Positions 23,019 to 34,990 of a stretch of 64,000 nucleotides of DNA are shown here, in pieces. The stretch comes from Henckelia pumila (taxonomy: Eukaryota > Streptophyta > Magnoliopsida > Lamiales > Gesneriaceae), in the NCBI RefSeq assembly GCF_033568475.1, contig NC_133120.1:81258151-81322150 (forward strand), given 5' to 3'. The notes beneath the pieces were generated by a model, which saw only the letters and a program-made list of their open reading frames with translations, was not told where the DNA came from and made no database searches. Each line of letters opens with the position of its first letter. Position 1 is the stretch's first letter. Both the position numbers and the translations under genes were made by a program.

Positions 23019-23270
23019 TAAAAGGATTGACCCCGAAGGGACTCATCCCACATGAGTCAGAGGCCCATTGGCTCATGCGGGAGTTAAATCGAGGGATGTG
23101 CACGAATAGGCAGGGACCTGAGGGAGGGAACAACATGGTCCAACCCCCAGAGCATTCCCCCAAATATTTCAATGAGGAATATGCTCCACACGAGGATCGA
23201 ATCCGCAACGCTGGAAAATTTCTTTCCACGTCATCTCAGGCCTTACCAACTCGCCTATGCCCCTGCGAGC
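23019..23270 (-). mobile_element. tRNA-derived SINE
   Basis: 252 bp flanked by the perfect 17-bp target duplication aagtgactgactttata (23002-23018 and 23271-23287). Reading on the minus strand from 23270, the head contains a pol III A box (TAGGCGAGTTGGT, complement of 23245-23257) and a B box (GGATTCGATCC, complement of 23194-23204), spaced as in a tRNA gene. The 3-prime end is TTTTA without a long poly(A). The A and B boxes provide an internal promoter; movement would need a LINE reverse transcriptase supplied elsewhere. Family name not assigned. Confidence 0.88.
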
Positions 23271-24285
23271 AAGTGACTGACTTTATAGATTACGAAGAAG
23301 TGAAGAACCAAACTATAAGCAAGTAGCATTTGATAAACAAATTATTCTAATACTAAATTTTTTTTATCATGATATATCTGTTCTGTTTAGCGATTACAAA
23401 TATTTTTTAAACATTATAACGATTCTAATTTTTCAAATCTTATTTTCATGGTATATAGTTTAGTATTGATGGAAAAGTTTTATGACAAATGATGATGTTT
23501 TGCTAAACCGAGTGCTCGGGCTATCAAGGTAGCGAGGTGGGCCTGACGAGGTGACCGGGCTGGTAAGGATGGTATGTAATCTGTCCTTCCCTGACCAAGG
23601 TGATCTGCACACGGGGAAAGGAAATAAAAACGCGTTAGTGGGGCGCCAAAATGTTTTCCGGTAGGGCCGCTCCGATGCTTAAGTCAGACTTAGAAATAGA
23701 GTGGGATTTTTAGAAAAATGAGTATAGTGCTTTTGAGACTTTATATGAACATACATTTACTGTGGCTAGATATATTATAGACCTTGGAGTGAGAGAGTCA
23801 CTCCGCAATTTCAGGATGATGGCCACGATTTGGGTCGTGGGTACGGGGCCTGCCCACGTCACCTGTTCCGCACGATCAAGCCAGGAGGACCAGGATTATG
23901 GCAACGTGGGGATCGTGCCCCTGCAAATAGGCGTGGACTGGGCCATGAAGACTTGGTCTTTCCAGCCTCCTGCCTCCACCCAGGACAGTGCTACTTCTCT
24001 AACCCCGAGCTACCAATCCCACCTCCTTCATTCTCGTTTACTGTCTTCAAGGAGCAAACCTTTACATCCCTGTCTCCCCAGGATCTTGAGGTTCCTGCTC
24101 CCTTCTTGTCCTGAGGAAAAGCCCTGATACCCTGCCTTTTCCGGGGTATGACCACTCTTCCTAAAAATAGTCGGGCTAGAACCCTGCTCGCTGTTCCGAG
24201 GACAAGCCTTGATACCCCTGCCTTTCCCGGGGTATCACCACTACTCCTAAAAATAGTCGGGCTAGAGCTCTGCTCGTTGTCCCGA

Positions 24286-26585
24286 TGTGAGACCCCGATT
24301 CTAATCATCTAATCAAGAGCTAATCCTATCGAGAACTATACAAAGTCCAAAAGATAAGACATCAAATAAATTTAAAAAAAAATTATATTTCTTGTGAACA
24401 GTACTGCGCTCGATCCGGCAAAAAGCCAGGATCGAGCGCACCATATTCCTGAACTCTCTGTCGAGATCAAAATAAGTGTCGCGCTCGATCCGGCAAAAAT
24501 CCAGGATCGAGCGCACCAATTGAACAAAGTCACTGCCTTCAATTTTACAAGGGCTGCGCTCGATCCCAGCATTTCATAGGATCGAGCGCACCCTGGGCAA
24601 CAGAAAAATTAACAGAAACAGGGCAATGCTTCAAAATCCAATCCATAAATCATTCAACATGCATAGCTCAACTTCATGCATTAATCCATAATCAAATCAT
24701 ACTTCATAATTTTATCCTGCTCGATTCCGAATCTAGTAACATGCAATCAATTAACTATCTTCGATAATCAAAAGTCATCAATCGAAATCGATTCTAATAT
24801 TCAATACTTCCAAATCAAATATAACTCATTCGAATTCTAACATGATTTCAAAACATAAACTAGATTGGCATGTATTTCCAATTCTATTTCGAAGTCTCAC
24901 TTCTAATCTTCATTCTCGTTCACCTAGTCATGCTGCCTCTGACTCGGTCCTGCCCCACCTGTTGCCAAGTACACATACAAACAAAGATAACAGCCGGATA
25001 ATCCGGTGAGAATACAATTTCCAGTAAAATAGACTATCATGCATATCAATTAAAACACATCAAGACATGACATGTATCAATTTTCAATATCTATCGCATC
25101 AATATAAATCAAGTAATTCATCCAAGTACTGAATTAAAATGATATGCATGTCTTTAAAACTTCTGGATTATCAGACTCAGATAATCACTAGGAATTCTTC
25201 TTTCTTTCTTTCTTCGGTTTGGGATCCCGAGGTTAAAATATCCAAAAATCACACCGAACTCCCCTCTCGAGGTGGACGAGGCATATTTTAATCCTCTAGA
25301 CTTCAGAGCATTATAGAGAGTTTAATTGACAAGGTATAAAATCTCCAACCAAGTCACTCAACTACAATCTCTAGATCGTCTAATCAAATTGAAATGAATC
25401 GAGGCTCAATATGAATGCATATGTCATCTCATGCATTCTAATATCATTTCAATCATCAGTTCATATAAGCATTCAATCATGCTTTCATTCATCAATTCAA
25501 ATAATCATTCAAACATAATTTCGTCAATATAAATGCAGATATAATCTCATGCATTCAAATAAACATTCAATCAAGCAAGTATGTGATTTCTTCGGAACAC
25601 TCGAATAAAGTCTAATTCGAGTTAATCGTTTCATTCAAGTCTAAGTCGTCTTTTACCTTATTCGCTTCGAATGTACTTCAATCTGAAATCAATAATAAGG
25701 ATAATAATCAATATCCAATCAAATTCATTCAAAACACAATCAAACTTCTTCGATTGATAAATAAGAAAATCGATACTGTACCGACTTCAATCTTCCAAAC
25801 TGACCAAAGCTGCTACCTCGCAACTCTGCTGACTTCAATTCAATATATCATAAGAAGTCAAAAGGATCAATATCGACATCCAAAAGCTCAATCAAACTCG
25901 ATACGATCAAAAAATTGAACGAAGTCCAAAACTCAAACTGACGGTATAACGGCTATAAACTGATCAAATCGGAAATGCAGACAGCAAGATATCAATTCAA
26001 TAAACTCATAATCATCTCAATATCATCAAAACAATTCAAATTCTTCAAATCTAAAATCTTCATTTTCGAAATAACCTTCCAAAAATCAAAACAATTTCGA
26101 ACGACGCTCTATTTCAAAACCGATAGAGAATAAACGATCAGAACTCTGCCAAGATCAACATACTCCAAACTCAATCGATTCTAATAACATCCAAAAATAG
26201 AAGTCTAGTTGATCGAAGAAAAAATTACTATAGAATGAAGCTCTCGCAGCCGTGATCGCTAATCCGTCTTCAGAAATAAATTCCAACGGACGGATCGAGC
26301 TAAAATGAAAATCACAAAGCTTGGAAAGCTTTGGAGACGCCTTCAATGGAGGGAGACGGCTTGGAGGGGAAGGATGAAGTAAAAAGGAGAGTCAAAGCTT
26401 GCTTAATTATCTATTTAAGTCCAAATTTGCATTTTAGTCCTTGAAAATTTCAAAAATTGCATTATAGTCCCTGAAAATTCCAAAAATTGCATTCTAGTCC
26501 CTGATCAAAATCGAATCGGCCCTCGACTTCTAAAATCTCTGATTATCTCAAATAAAGTCCATTAAGATAATTTTGGGGCGTTACA
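24286..26585 (-). mobile_element. 2.3-kb solo LTR of a Ty3/Gypsy-type element
   Basis: Exactly 2300 bp with the 5-bp target duplication CCCGA at 24281-24285 and 26586-26590. On the minus strand it runs TGTAACGCCCCAAAATTATC ... GGGGTCTCACA, the typical start and end of many plant Gypsy LTRs. There is no internal region, so it is a solo LTR left by recombination between two LTRs, or a non-coding element. It contains three 75-bp-phased hairpins (see separate entry). Confidence 0.85.
24406..24589. repeat. Three hairpins in exact 75-bp phase
   Basis: GCGCTCGATCC and its complement GGATCGAGCGC form a perfect 11-bp stem three times: 24406-24416/24429-24439, 24481-24491/24504-24514 and 24556-24566/24579-24589. 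All loops are 12 nt. The loop of the third differs, and the sequence between hairpins is not conserved. Confidence 0.95.
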
Positions 26586-27155
26586 CCCGAGGACAAGCCC
26601 TGATACCCCTGCCTTTCCTGGGGTATCCCCACTCTTCCTAAAAAATAGTTGGGCTAGAGCCCTGCGCGCTGTCCCGAGGGGCAGCCCTGACACTCCTCCT
26701 TTTTCGGAGTCAAAATTTTGAATTTCAAAAACCTGTTAGGGCTGACGTCAACCCTAGAAGTTGAAGTGACGGGCAAGTGTCAGTACACGATGCATGTCCT
26801 TTCAAATGCCCGTATCATCATTACCCTGCCCGATCCAACTTCCCAGGTTCACCCCCACCCTCCGATCGCTTTGAATCACAATTCAGATTCACCCTTCATC
26901 TCCTATATTTATATATATATCCTTCCCTTCTCCCCAAGCCACTTTCCCCTCCCTTGGCGTACCCGTTCTTTTGCAATTTAGTTCGTGAAGCTTCTCCGGT
27001 GATCCTATTTTCCTCTATCTTTTCTCCCATGTTTTTTTGTCTGACTTAGGCATCGAAGGGGTCACACCGGAAGAAATCCTGGCGCCCCTAACCATTTTAT
27101 TCATGATTTTTAGGCAAGAACAGTCAGAGAAGAGGAAGGAATTTTTGGGATCACA

Positions 27156-27897
27156 TCATTGACGCCGTTCGTGAAAAATTTTGGGATAAAAAAAAAAAAC
27201 TGGTTAAATGAATAATTGATTTTACCTATCTAATATTAGAGCAAAATAAGGAAAATATTTCTTTGCAGCCACTAGAAAGAACCTTACCGCGTAATGGAGC
27301 TACGAGACAATTGGCAGGGGGACGAAATTCTTTTTGTCAAGTCACACATCACACTCAAATTAAATATATTAATTAAATGTATAATTTTAAGATATTAAAC
27401 AAAAAATAAGTTACAATCTAATTTAACGCCATGGACCATAATGAACGGGGTATCGTATTTTCTTGAGTCACATAATAATAAATCCATTTTTTTTAACTCT
27501 TGTCACATAAAAATTTCAAATTTAAACCTTCTTAACTTGAGTCACTCATGACACCTAATCAAGAAGTTTCCCACTCACACGCTGAAAAAGATCCATATCT
27601 ATACAATATGGAGAGTAGTGAAATTTAAAGTGTTAAATATATAATAATATGAAATATGCAATAAAATATAAAAAAAATTAGTGCGTAAGCAGTGAACTAC
27701 GTAACGTACTTTCCCCCCATATAATCAATCCAACCTAGCAAATAGCAATGCACAGTTACAACTTGCACATACGATAGATATCATGCACGCAAACCTCTCC
27801 ACCTAATAGCTATTCATTTAATTTCGTATATATATATATACATGTGAAACGGGGAACAAGAAGTGCGTGAATCAAAAAATATACACCGACCGAAAAT
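27156..27897. other. Upstream region of the flavonol synthase gene
   Basis: No genes. The first 40 bp are the degenerate primer-site region of the LTR remnant. Closer to the start codon are a TATATATATATA stretch (27828-27840) that may serve as TATA box, and AACCTA/ACCTAA words near 27733 and 27800 that resemble MYB-binding sites common in flavonoid promoters. Confidence 0.4.
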
Positions 27898-30543
27898 ATG
27901 GAGACAGAGAGAGTGCAATCCATAGCTTCACTACTGTCCAAGCACATGGACATGATTCCGCCGGAGTTCATCCGGTCGGAAAACGAGCAGCCGGCGTCCA
28001 CCACCGTGCAGGGGGTGGTTCTGCAGGTCCCGGTCATCGATGTTTCCGACAAAGACGAAGAAAAGCTGATAAAACTCGTGGCTGGAGGCAGCAAAGAATG
28101 GGGGATATTCCAAGTGGTGAATCATGGAATCCCGGATGAAGCTGTGGCCAGGCTGCAGAGGGTTGGCCGGGAATTCTTCGAGCTTCCGAAAGAGGAGAAG
28201 GAGCTGGTGGCCAAGACTGCGGAATCTGGGATGGAAGGGTACGGGACTAGTTTGCAGAAGGAGGTGGAGGGGAAGAAGGGATGGGTGGATCACTTGTTTC
28301 ATAAGATTTGGCCTCCGTCGGAGATCAACTTTATGTTTTGGCCCAAAAATCCCCCCGAGTATAGGTACGTAATAATATGTTTTAAAAATCATATTTTATA
28401 TTTTCCTTCTTCCAAATTGTACAAAAAATTTATGAATCCTCGATCTGCTTATAAGAAATATATGATATTTGAAACCTGTTTTAATAATTTAGCAGAGTTG
28501 TAACAAATAAATAAAATCTCCGATCCGTATTTGTGCATATTTTGTCACCAACAGCGATTACTTACATCAATTTCGACAAAAAGAAAATGGAAAATTCTAA
28601 ATTAATATGAGAAATTCTAGTTTATTCGAAATTTTAATTAATTTCTGATGAAACTGTCTTTCAAACTGCATGTCTTAAATGCTTTCTTCAAAGTTCACGT
28701 ATCTAACACCATCTAGAATCAACACCGAAATTTAATTTAAATAATATAAAAAAAACATATAGGGTTTGTTTGCTGTAGTTGATAAAACAAAAAGTTCATT
28801 TTTTTCCAAACTAACTACGTAATGTTATTATTTAATTTTGAATTTATATATATATAAAATAACTTCCATCTGAACTAATTATATGATTTTAAAAAATAAT
28901 AGTATTTTTTTATATTTTATTATTTTTTTCTTTACCATTTCAATTTATTTTAAAATATAATCCATTCTTTTTTTTTAAAAAAAATAAACATATAGTGTGT
29001 CACAATACGTTATATTTTATATTTAAAATAATATATTGATTATAAATATGTGTGTTATGATATGAAGTCCAATTAATTGATTTGGATGTATAATTGAGAA
29101 CTTGAAGTCCGATCAATTGATTCGGATAAGTACTCCAAATGTATATATCCAAATTAATTAATTGATCGGACTTCAAATTCTCAATTATATATCTAAATCT
29201 AAATTAATTAATTGTACTTATATCATAACGTACATACTTGTAACCGATATATTATTATATATATAGTTTTGCTATGTTGTTCATCAACTGTGTCAGCTTC
29301 TATGTCCATCATATATAATTGTTGAGTGTGTTGATATATATATATATATATCGGTGTTACAAATTAATGTGAATTTCTTTTGTGACAGAGAAGCGAACGA
29401 GGAGTATGGAGAGAAACTGCGGGAGGTAACAGACAAGTTGTTAAAGTGGCTATCACTAGGCTTGGGGTTGGAAGGGCATGAACTGAAGGCCGGCATAGGC
29501 GGGGACGACGCCATTTTTTTAATGAAAATAAATTTCTACCCGCCGTGCCCGAGGCCGGACCTGGCCTTGGGCGTGGTGGCGCACACCGACATGAGCGCTA
29601 TCACCATTCTTGTGCCTAATGAAGTGCAAGGGCTACAGGTCTTCAGAGATGGGCATTGGCACGATGTCAACTACATCCCTAACGCTCTCATTGTACATAT
29701 TGGGGACCAAATTGAGGTATGTGTGCATATGTTTTCGGGTTTTTTAGTGGACCTTTTGCCCAAAGTGATATACTCCGTCCGTGTCCGTCTCATTTATTTT
29801 TAGGTTGCATTTCATTTTTTTATGTGACAAATATATACTTCAGTTTTCATGTTTAGTATTATCTTTCTTACATTTTCAAAAACTTTGTTTAATATGTGTG
29901 GAAACACACACAAGCTTAAATGAGTGAAGTAATTTGAACACATGCTGATATCAATGGTTAGAAGTTGTTCTCTTGGTTGGGAATTTGATAAAACAAATAC
30001 TACATCAGTCTTGCTTATATAAATGATGCTCTCTTTTTATTTTGTCTCAAATATCTAGACTTGTACCATATTTGGCAATACATTTTCTATTGTTTTACAA
30101 ATATATCTTTATTAACCTAGTCTTGAAAATTATGCAACTATTTTTTTAATAAATGAAATAAGGACAAAATAGAAAATGTGTACATACGTAAATTACGTTT
30201 TCAATAATTTTTTTAATCCATGTCAGAAAAATAATAAGTTATAAAATTAAAACATATCAAGTATTTAGAATGCACTCATTGGACACCTTGGCATCTACCT
30301 CAATAATGTATATTTGTAAATTTGAATGGGCAGATATTAAGCAATGGAAATTACAAGGCTGTGCTCCACAGATCCACTGTGAACAAGGACCAAACCCGGA
30401 TGTCTTGGCCTGTTTTTATAGAGCCGCCTGCAGATTTCGAAGTTGGGCCTATCGTGAAGCTTTCAGAAGATGGCCCACCAAAATATAAGCCCAAGAAATA
30501 CAAAGACTACGTTTACTGCAAGCTTAACAAGATTCCTCAGTGA
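27898..30543 (+). CDS. FLS: Flavonol synthase (2-oxoglutarate/Fe(II) dioxygenase)
   Basis: Three exons, 27898..28364, 29389..29716 and 30334..30543, total 1005 nt for 334 residues, the usual FLS length. The enzyme desaturates dihydroflavonols (dihydroquercetin, dihydrokaempferol) to flavonols in the cytosol. The N-terminal DIOX_N domain ([24 protein letters not shown]) precedes the jelly-roll core. The Fe(II) ligands are H221 and D223 ([20 protein letters not shown]) and H277 ([10 protein letters not shown]); R287 and S289 (RMSWPVF) bind 2-oxoglutarate. These numbers equal those I recall for Arabidopsis FLS1. Anthocyanidin synthase and flavanone 3-hydroxylase are relatives; length and the [17 protein letters not shown] block favour FLS. 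All key residues are intact. The first intron (1.0 kb) contains a foldback element. Confidence 0.9.
29054..29229. mobile_element. Foldback MITE in intron 1 of FLS
   Basis: Two arms of about 75 bp (29054-29126 and 29149-29229) are inverted copies: GTTATGATAT at the left end equals the inverted right end, and TATAATTGAGAA then TTGAAGTCCGATCAATT recur inverted. The loop is about 22 bp. The transcript could form a long hairpin inside the intron. Confidence 0.8.
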
Positions 30544-30880
30544 TCCAGTTGAATACTACTCTTCAATAAGATAATGTAGTTTCATTATTATCTTGTGATT
30601 CTTAATTAAAACTAGCAAAACGCACGTGACGTGGAGATTAAATTATTTGTATGATTTGAAATATATTTTGTAATTTTATTTACTTGTTCAATTTGTTATA
30701 TGAAATTAATATTATGAGAATCAAGAAGAGTTTAAAGAATATTATATATTCAAGAGAGAGATTTGAGGATCCAAAACAAAGAACATGGGTTAGTTAGGGG
30801 GAATTTTGGAAAAAAAATAAAAAACAGATCATGTCACCACAGTTTTTATAAGGTGCTTAGATTTAATAAATAGTAATAGA

Positions 30881-31085
30881 TGTTAAGAAATAAAACTTGG
30901 ACTTAACTCATCTCAAAAGCTAGCTCAAGAGGGGAGGTACGTGGAGAAATTAATGGGTGGCCCAATTATGGGACGAGTGAGGCCAACTATGAGCCGTCCA
31001 ACACATAATGGTGGAACGCTTTGATACCATGTTAAGAAATGAGACTTGAACCTAACTCACCTCAAAAGCTAGCTCAAGAGGGGAG
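30881..31085. repeat. Direct repeat pair, 56 bp, 149 bp apart
   Basis: 30881-30936 and 31030-31085 share TGTTAAGAAAT, ACTTG, TAACTCA and CTCAAAAGCTAGCTCAAGAG. The second is preceded by GATACCA. Probably part of a dispersed element I cannot name. Confidence 0.75.
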
Positions 31086-32266
31086 ATTTGTCATTGTCTA
31101 TATATTAAACTCTCAAGTTATTTAACCAACCGATGTTGAACAAACTAATCATACCAACAACAGATAATTTGTATGAAAACTCTTTATATTTTCTCGAGCC
31201 TTATTTGTCCTTTTAAACAATCTCTCCAGTTATTAATTTATTTTTTGCATGACTATTTATATATATATATTTTTTTGCATTTACCAATTATCTAACAGAA
31301 AATATTCATAAAATAAGAATATTAATAAATTTGTTGTCAAAATTATTTATTTAATATATATATATATATAACATACTCATAGAACCCCTTTCAAGCAACA
31401 GCTGCCACCATAGATAAAAGGACAAGACATGCTTGGAACTTGTAATTAATAATAGGAAGAGAAACTTTCTTGGTTGTTGATGATTAGATATGGTGTTGTG
31501 TTGGATATACATCACTCATTCCACCTACTACTTGTAATTTTACTTATAAAATACCAAATCAAGATCTTCTAATTCTTTTCTAAAAAAAAAAATATTTCTG
31601 TTAATTCGAGCATGAAATAGTTTGTGTAGTTTTCCATCAAAATGTGTTGGCCAGATCGATCAATCATAACCTATCTTGTCTCACGGATTTGTCATTTGGA
31701 TGGGCTGAGAATTTTCTAACTCAATCCACCTATGTTCAAAGGACTCTCAACCAAAACATCGTCACAATCTAAAACACATCAACTTAATTATAAGACTAAA
31801 ATTACAATTTTCTCGGAATAAAACTGGCAGAAATATGTCCCGATCGATTCCATTGTCCCTCCACACCACGAAAAAATAAAGGGACATGTTGGGCAGTCGG
31901 AAATCACATGAAAGATGAGTGAGTTGGAGTTTTGATGTGTTGAAAAGTGTAAAAAAAAAAAAGAAGATTAAAAAGACGTGGGGAGGGCCAGAAATAGGGC
32001 CCGATGCCATGTGCCTTATCCTCACACAGAGTGCTGCAGACCTGAATTGATGATCAAAGATTTTGGTTCTCTGCATCATATGCTTACAATGTGTGTGAAT
32101 CCAAGACACGGATGGCTTTTAGGAATTTGGCTAAATATTTATGATAACCAAGTTCAATGGATTAGCTTGTTTGTTCTTGTTATGCCATGCCAAAAGTTGG
32201 ATAGGGACTCGTGTGTGTGTGTGTCATTTTCATTTCTTTATTTAGCGATAAACACGGTGTGATGAT

Positions 32267-32710
32267 CCGTTGAGGTTATGTCAATATTAATATAGTGTTT
32301 GCAACCTCTAAAAATAAGTGATTATGGATTATTTCTAACACCAATGCGAGCATATGTAGTGTTGAGGTGAAGTCAATATTAAGGAGTGTTTGCAACCTCT
32401 AAAAATAAGTGATTATGGATTATTTCTAACACCAATGCGAGCATATGTAGTGTTGAGATGAAGTCAATATTAAGATAGTGTTTGCAACCTCTAAAAATAA
32501 GTGATTATTGATTATTTCTAACACCAATGCGAGCATCTGTAGTGTTGAGGTGAAGTCAATATTAAGGTAGTATTTTCATGCAACCTCTAAAAATAAGTGA
32601 TTATGGATTATTTCTAACACCATTAATGCGAGTATCTCTAGTGTTGAGGTGAAGTCAATACTAAGATAATGTTTGCAACTTCTAAATATAAGTGATTATG
32701 AATTATTTCA
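32267..32710. repeat. Minisatellite, about five units of 91-96 bp
   Basis: The word CAACCTCTAAAAATAAGTGA, or a variant of it, starts at 32302, 32393, 32485, 32581 and 32676 (periods 91, 92, 96, 95). Each unit also has TGATTATGGATTATTTCTAA and a GCGAGCAT...GTAGTGTTGAG block. The last unit is the most diverged. Confidence 0.93.
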
Positions 32711-33940
32711 CTTATTATATATAAACTTTGATTGGATTGATTGAATTCTTTCTTTTGATGTCATGGTTTTTTTAATATATTTATATACAAATTCCATTAA
32801 TTTTTTTTTGGGAAAATATTAATTTCCTTATTTTTTTTTTTCTTAAGAGAGATGATAAAATCCAAGGGATTATTAGGAGAAAAATAAATATTCTTCTTGC
32901 AATAAGATTCACTCTTTACCTAAGGAGAGTACTAGAGAAAAGTATTAGATTCAAATCTAAGTACTTCTCAATTTGTCGTGTGTCTGATCGATGTAAATGA
33001 AGTTGTTTAATATATCTATGATACTTAATTAACGATAACCAATTTTAAACAACTTTCGGTACTTATCTATTTGTGCTTAGTATATACATATTAATTATTC
33101 AATCTACAAAACGAATTATACAAATTATATCGTCAATATATATCGTTTTATAGCGGTTCTTTATCAAATTCCTCCGTCCAAATGTCAATACGATTATCTA
33201 AAAGAATATTATATGAATATCGACCACAAGTTTAGCTGATTTGAAGATTTAATCCAAATTTTATTTTGATAAAATCATTTGTGAATTCGCATTATTGTCA
33301 ATTATTTATCTTGGGTTCCTTCTTAATGGTGCTTAAATTATTTGATTCCACTTTAATAATGATCATGTCTGTATATATTTTTATCTTGTTAAAAAGGTGA
33401 TGTTAGCAGCATGTCAATGGGACAGATCCCATCGGAGAAATAGCCTAACAAGATTTGAGAAATTAGGAAAGAATCCATGTCGCATTGACTCGACATCACA
33501 CGTGGGTTCTAACTTCTAAACATTTTGGCAGTCCCTACTCAAAAGATTTTTTTTTTTTTCAAAGATAAAAAGATATTTTTTCAAAATTTTTATTTAAAAA
33601 AAATCAGTTGTTGCAAGACCCCTTTCTCGGTTTTGTACGTGCTATCCACGTGATACTATTCTGTGAGCAACGTGTTATTTTATGATTGGTTGAAAGTAAT
33701 GGGCTTCATTTGTATTTTTTTTTTCATGAATTTTATATCCATACGATATATCAATTGCAAGAACCCCATAAAATAACCACATTTGATTTCTCAAGACGTA
33801 TTAATTTTCTTACCCAAACACCGCTTCTCCGCAATACAATTATTTTAGAATTATACAATATACAGTAGAATAAAAACATTGAAAATTATGTGCACGCCTG
33901 AGTTTACTAGACTAAAAGAAATTATAATGTTATATTATAA

Positions 33941-34036
33941 CAATGTTCGGTAGAACTTTTAGAAAGCGATTCTCAATTTTTTTTTAACAAAATTTTAAAC
34001 TGAAAATCGCTTCCTAGAAGCTCTACCAAACATTAC
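33941..34036. mobile_element. Short MITE, copy 1 of a two-copy family
   Basis: Ends are inverted: AATGTTCGGTAGAAC...AGAAAGCGATT against AATGTTTGGTAGAGC...AGGAAGCGATT on the other strand. The same family occurs at 56712..56827. Confidence 0.7.
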
Positions 34037-34204
34037 CTATATATGTTATTGTTATACTTATAATTTTAGCAATCAATATTATTAATTTATATATATATGA
34101 ATTAAAACCATCCATAGAAATCAAATGTTTGAGTCACGAGTTACAACATCATGAAGCCAAGATGAAATATTATAATACAACTAAAAAACTCCAAGTTCGA
34201 TTCT

Positions 34205-34330
34205 GACACAAAGCTCATGTGAGATGGTCTCACATGTCAATTTCATGAGACAAATCTCTTATTTGGATCACCAATTAAAAAATATTAATTTTTATTGTAA
34301 ATATAGACATTGTTTCATTCTAATTATATA
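34205..34330. repeat. Dispersed repeat, related to 18490-18620 and 56430-56560
   Basis: Contains GTGAGATGGTCTCAC and CTCTTATTTGGATCA followed by an A/T-rich stretch with TTTTTATTGTAAATA. The 18.5-kb copy shares CTCTTATTTGGATCA and the TATTGTAAATA part. The 56.5-kb copy is more diverged. Confidence 0.55.
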
Positions 34331-34990
34331 TACATGTTTTTTTTGCATGCATATTAAGAAATTCATTAAAAATATCAATTAACAAAATAACTTTCTAATT
34401 TTACCCTTTATATAATTAATTTGTTATATTTCTAATAGTTATTTAACTACAAGATTCAAATTAAATAGAGTATATTAGTAAAAGAATAGTTAAAATATTG
34501 TTAAATATATGTGGTATATATCTATATATTTGAGATAAATAAAAAAAAATTGAGAAGGAGAGAATAACACCTTTTATTTTCTTTGTAGAATGCATATATA
34601 GTCGATATTACTTGAAACGAAATACTAATTATAATAAACAATATTGTAAGAAAGCACCATGGATATAAATATAAACGCAAATAATATTCCAGAAATATCG
34701 GCTAATTAATTAATAAAACATTAAATATTATAATCCCACAAAAACATAGGGAATTACAGATCTTGACCTCTTAAGTCTTAACACACCCACCACATAAAAG
34801 AAAACACATGCATGCATGTTAAAGGAAATCATTACGAAAGAGTAATTAGGAGGAATAATTAAAGATGTTACAAATGACAGCCTTTTACACACTTTTAATC
34901 CCATATGTATATATGTTCTAATATCATTAATTAATAATTGATCTTGATATCATATTACATATTATACTTATAAATCTAATGAACCAACAA

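Larger units (their letters stand above)
24112..26676 (+). repeat. Tandem 86-88 bp GC-rich units, third copy separated by an insertion
   Basis: Three copies of a unit containing CCTGATACCC, TGCC, GGGGTAT, CACT, CCTAAAAATAGT and GGGCTAGA: 24112-24197, 24198-24285 and 26586-26676. The solo LTR landed at the boundary of copies two and three, so the array was uninterrupted before that. Confidence 0.8.
23501..27155 (+). mobile_element. GC-rich LTR remnant split by a later solo LTR
   Basis: About 1.35 kb of unusually GC-rich sequence, excluding the insertion at 24286..26590. It appears to be one LTR: it starts near TGCTAAACCG, holds tandem copies of an 86-88 bp unit, and ends GGATCACA at 27155. 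Immediately after comes CATTGACGCCGTTCGTGAAA, close to the TTGGCGCCGTTTGTGGGAA primer site of the Copia element at 5 kb. No gag or pol follows, so the element is truncated. Its left boundary is approximate. Confidence 0.5.
30544..34990. other. Gene-free 4.4-kb region between FLS and the auxin carrier
   Basis: No supported gene. It holds a twice-repeated 56-bp block (30881 and 31030), a 92-bp tandem array (32267-32710), a short MITE (33941-34036), a copy of a dispersed repeat (34205-34330) and several AT tracts. Beyond these I see only AT-rich DNA. Confidence 0.6.

Noticed and set aside
23194-23257. Possible tRNA gene
   Set aside because: A and B boxes exist but no cloverleaf or acceptor stem; it is the SINE head.
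23027-23326. A 99-aa plus-strand ORF over the SINE
   Set aside because: It is antisense to the pol III SINE and crosses its target duplication; no protein similarity seen.
23762-24127. 121-aa ORF in the GC-rich LTR remnant
   Set aside because: Proline/serine-rich chance frame in a repetitive region with no start context or domain.
24394-24579. Short ORFs on both strands over the three hairpins
   Set aside because: They arise from the repeated palindromes and have no start context or similarity.
24406-24589. CRISPR-like array
   Set aside because: Three palindromes at 75-bp spacing in a plant LTR; no array length, no cas genes, wrong kind of genome.
27931-28392. 153-aa minus-strand ORF over FLS exon 1
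   Set aside because: Antisense shadow of a GC-rich exon; crosses the exon 1 donor.
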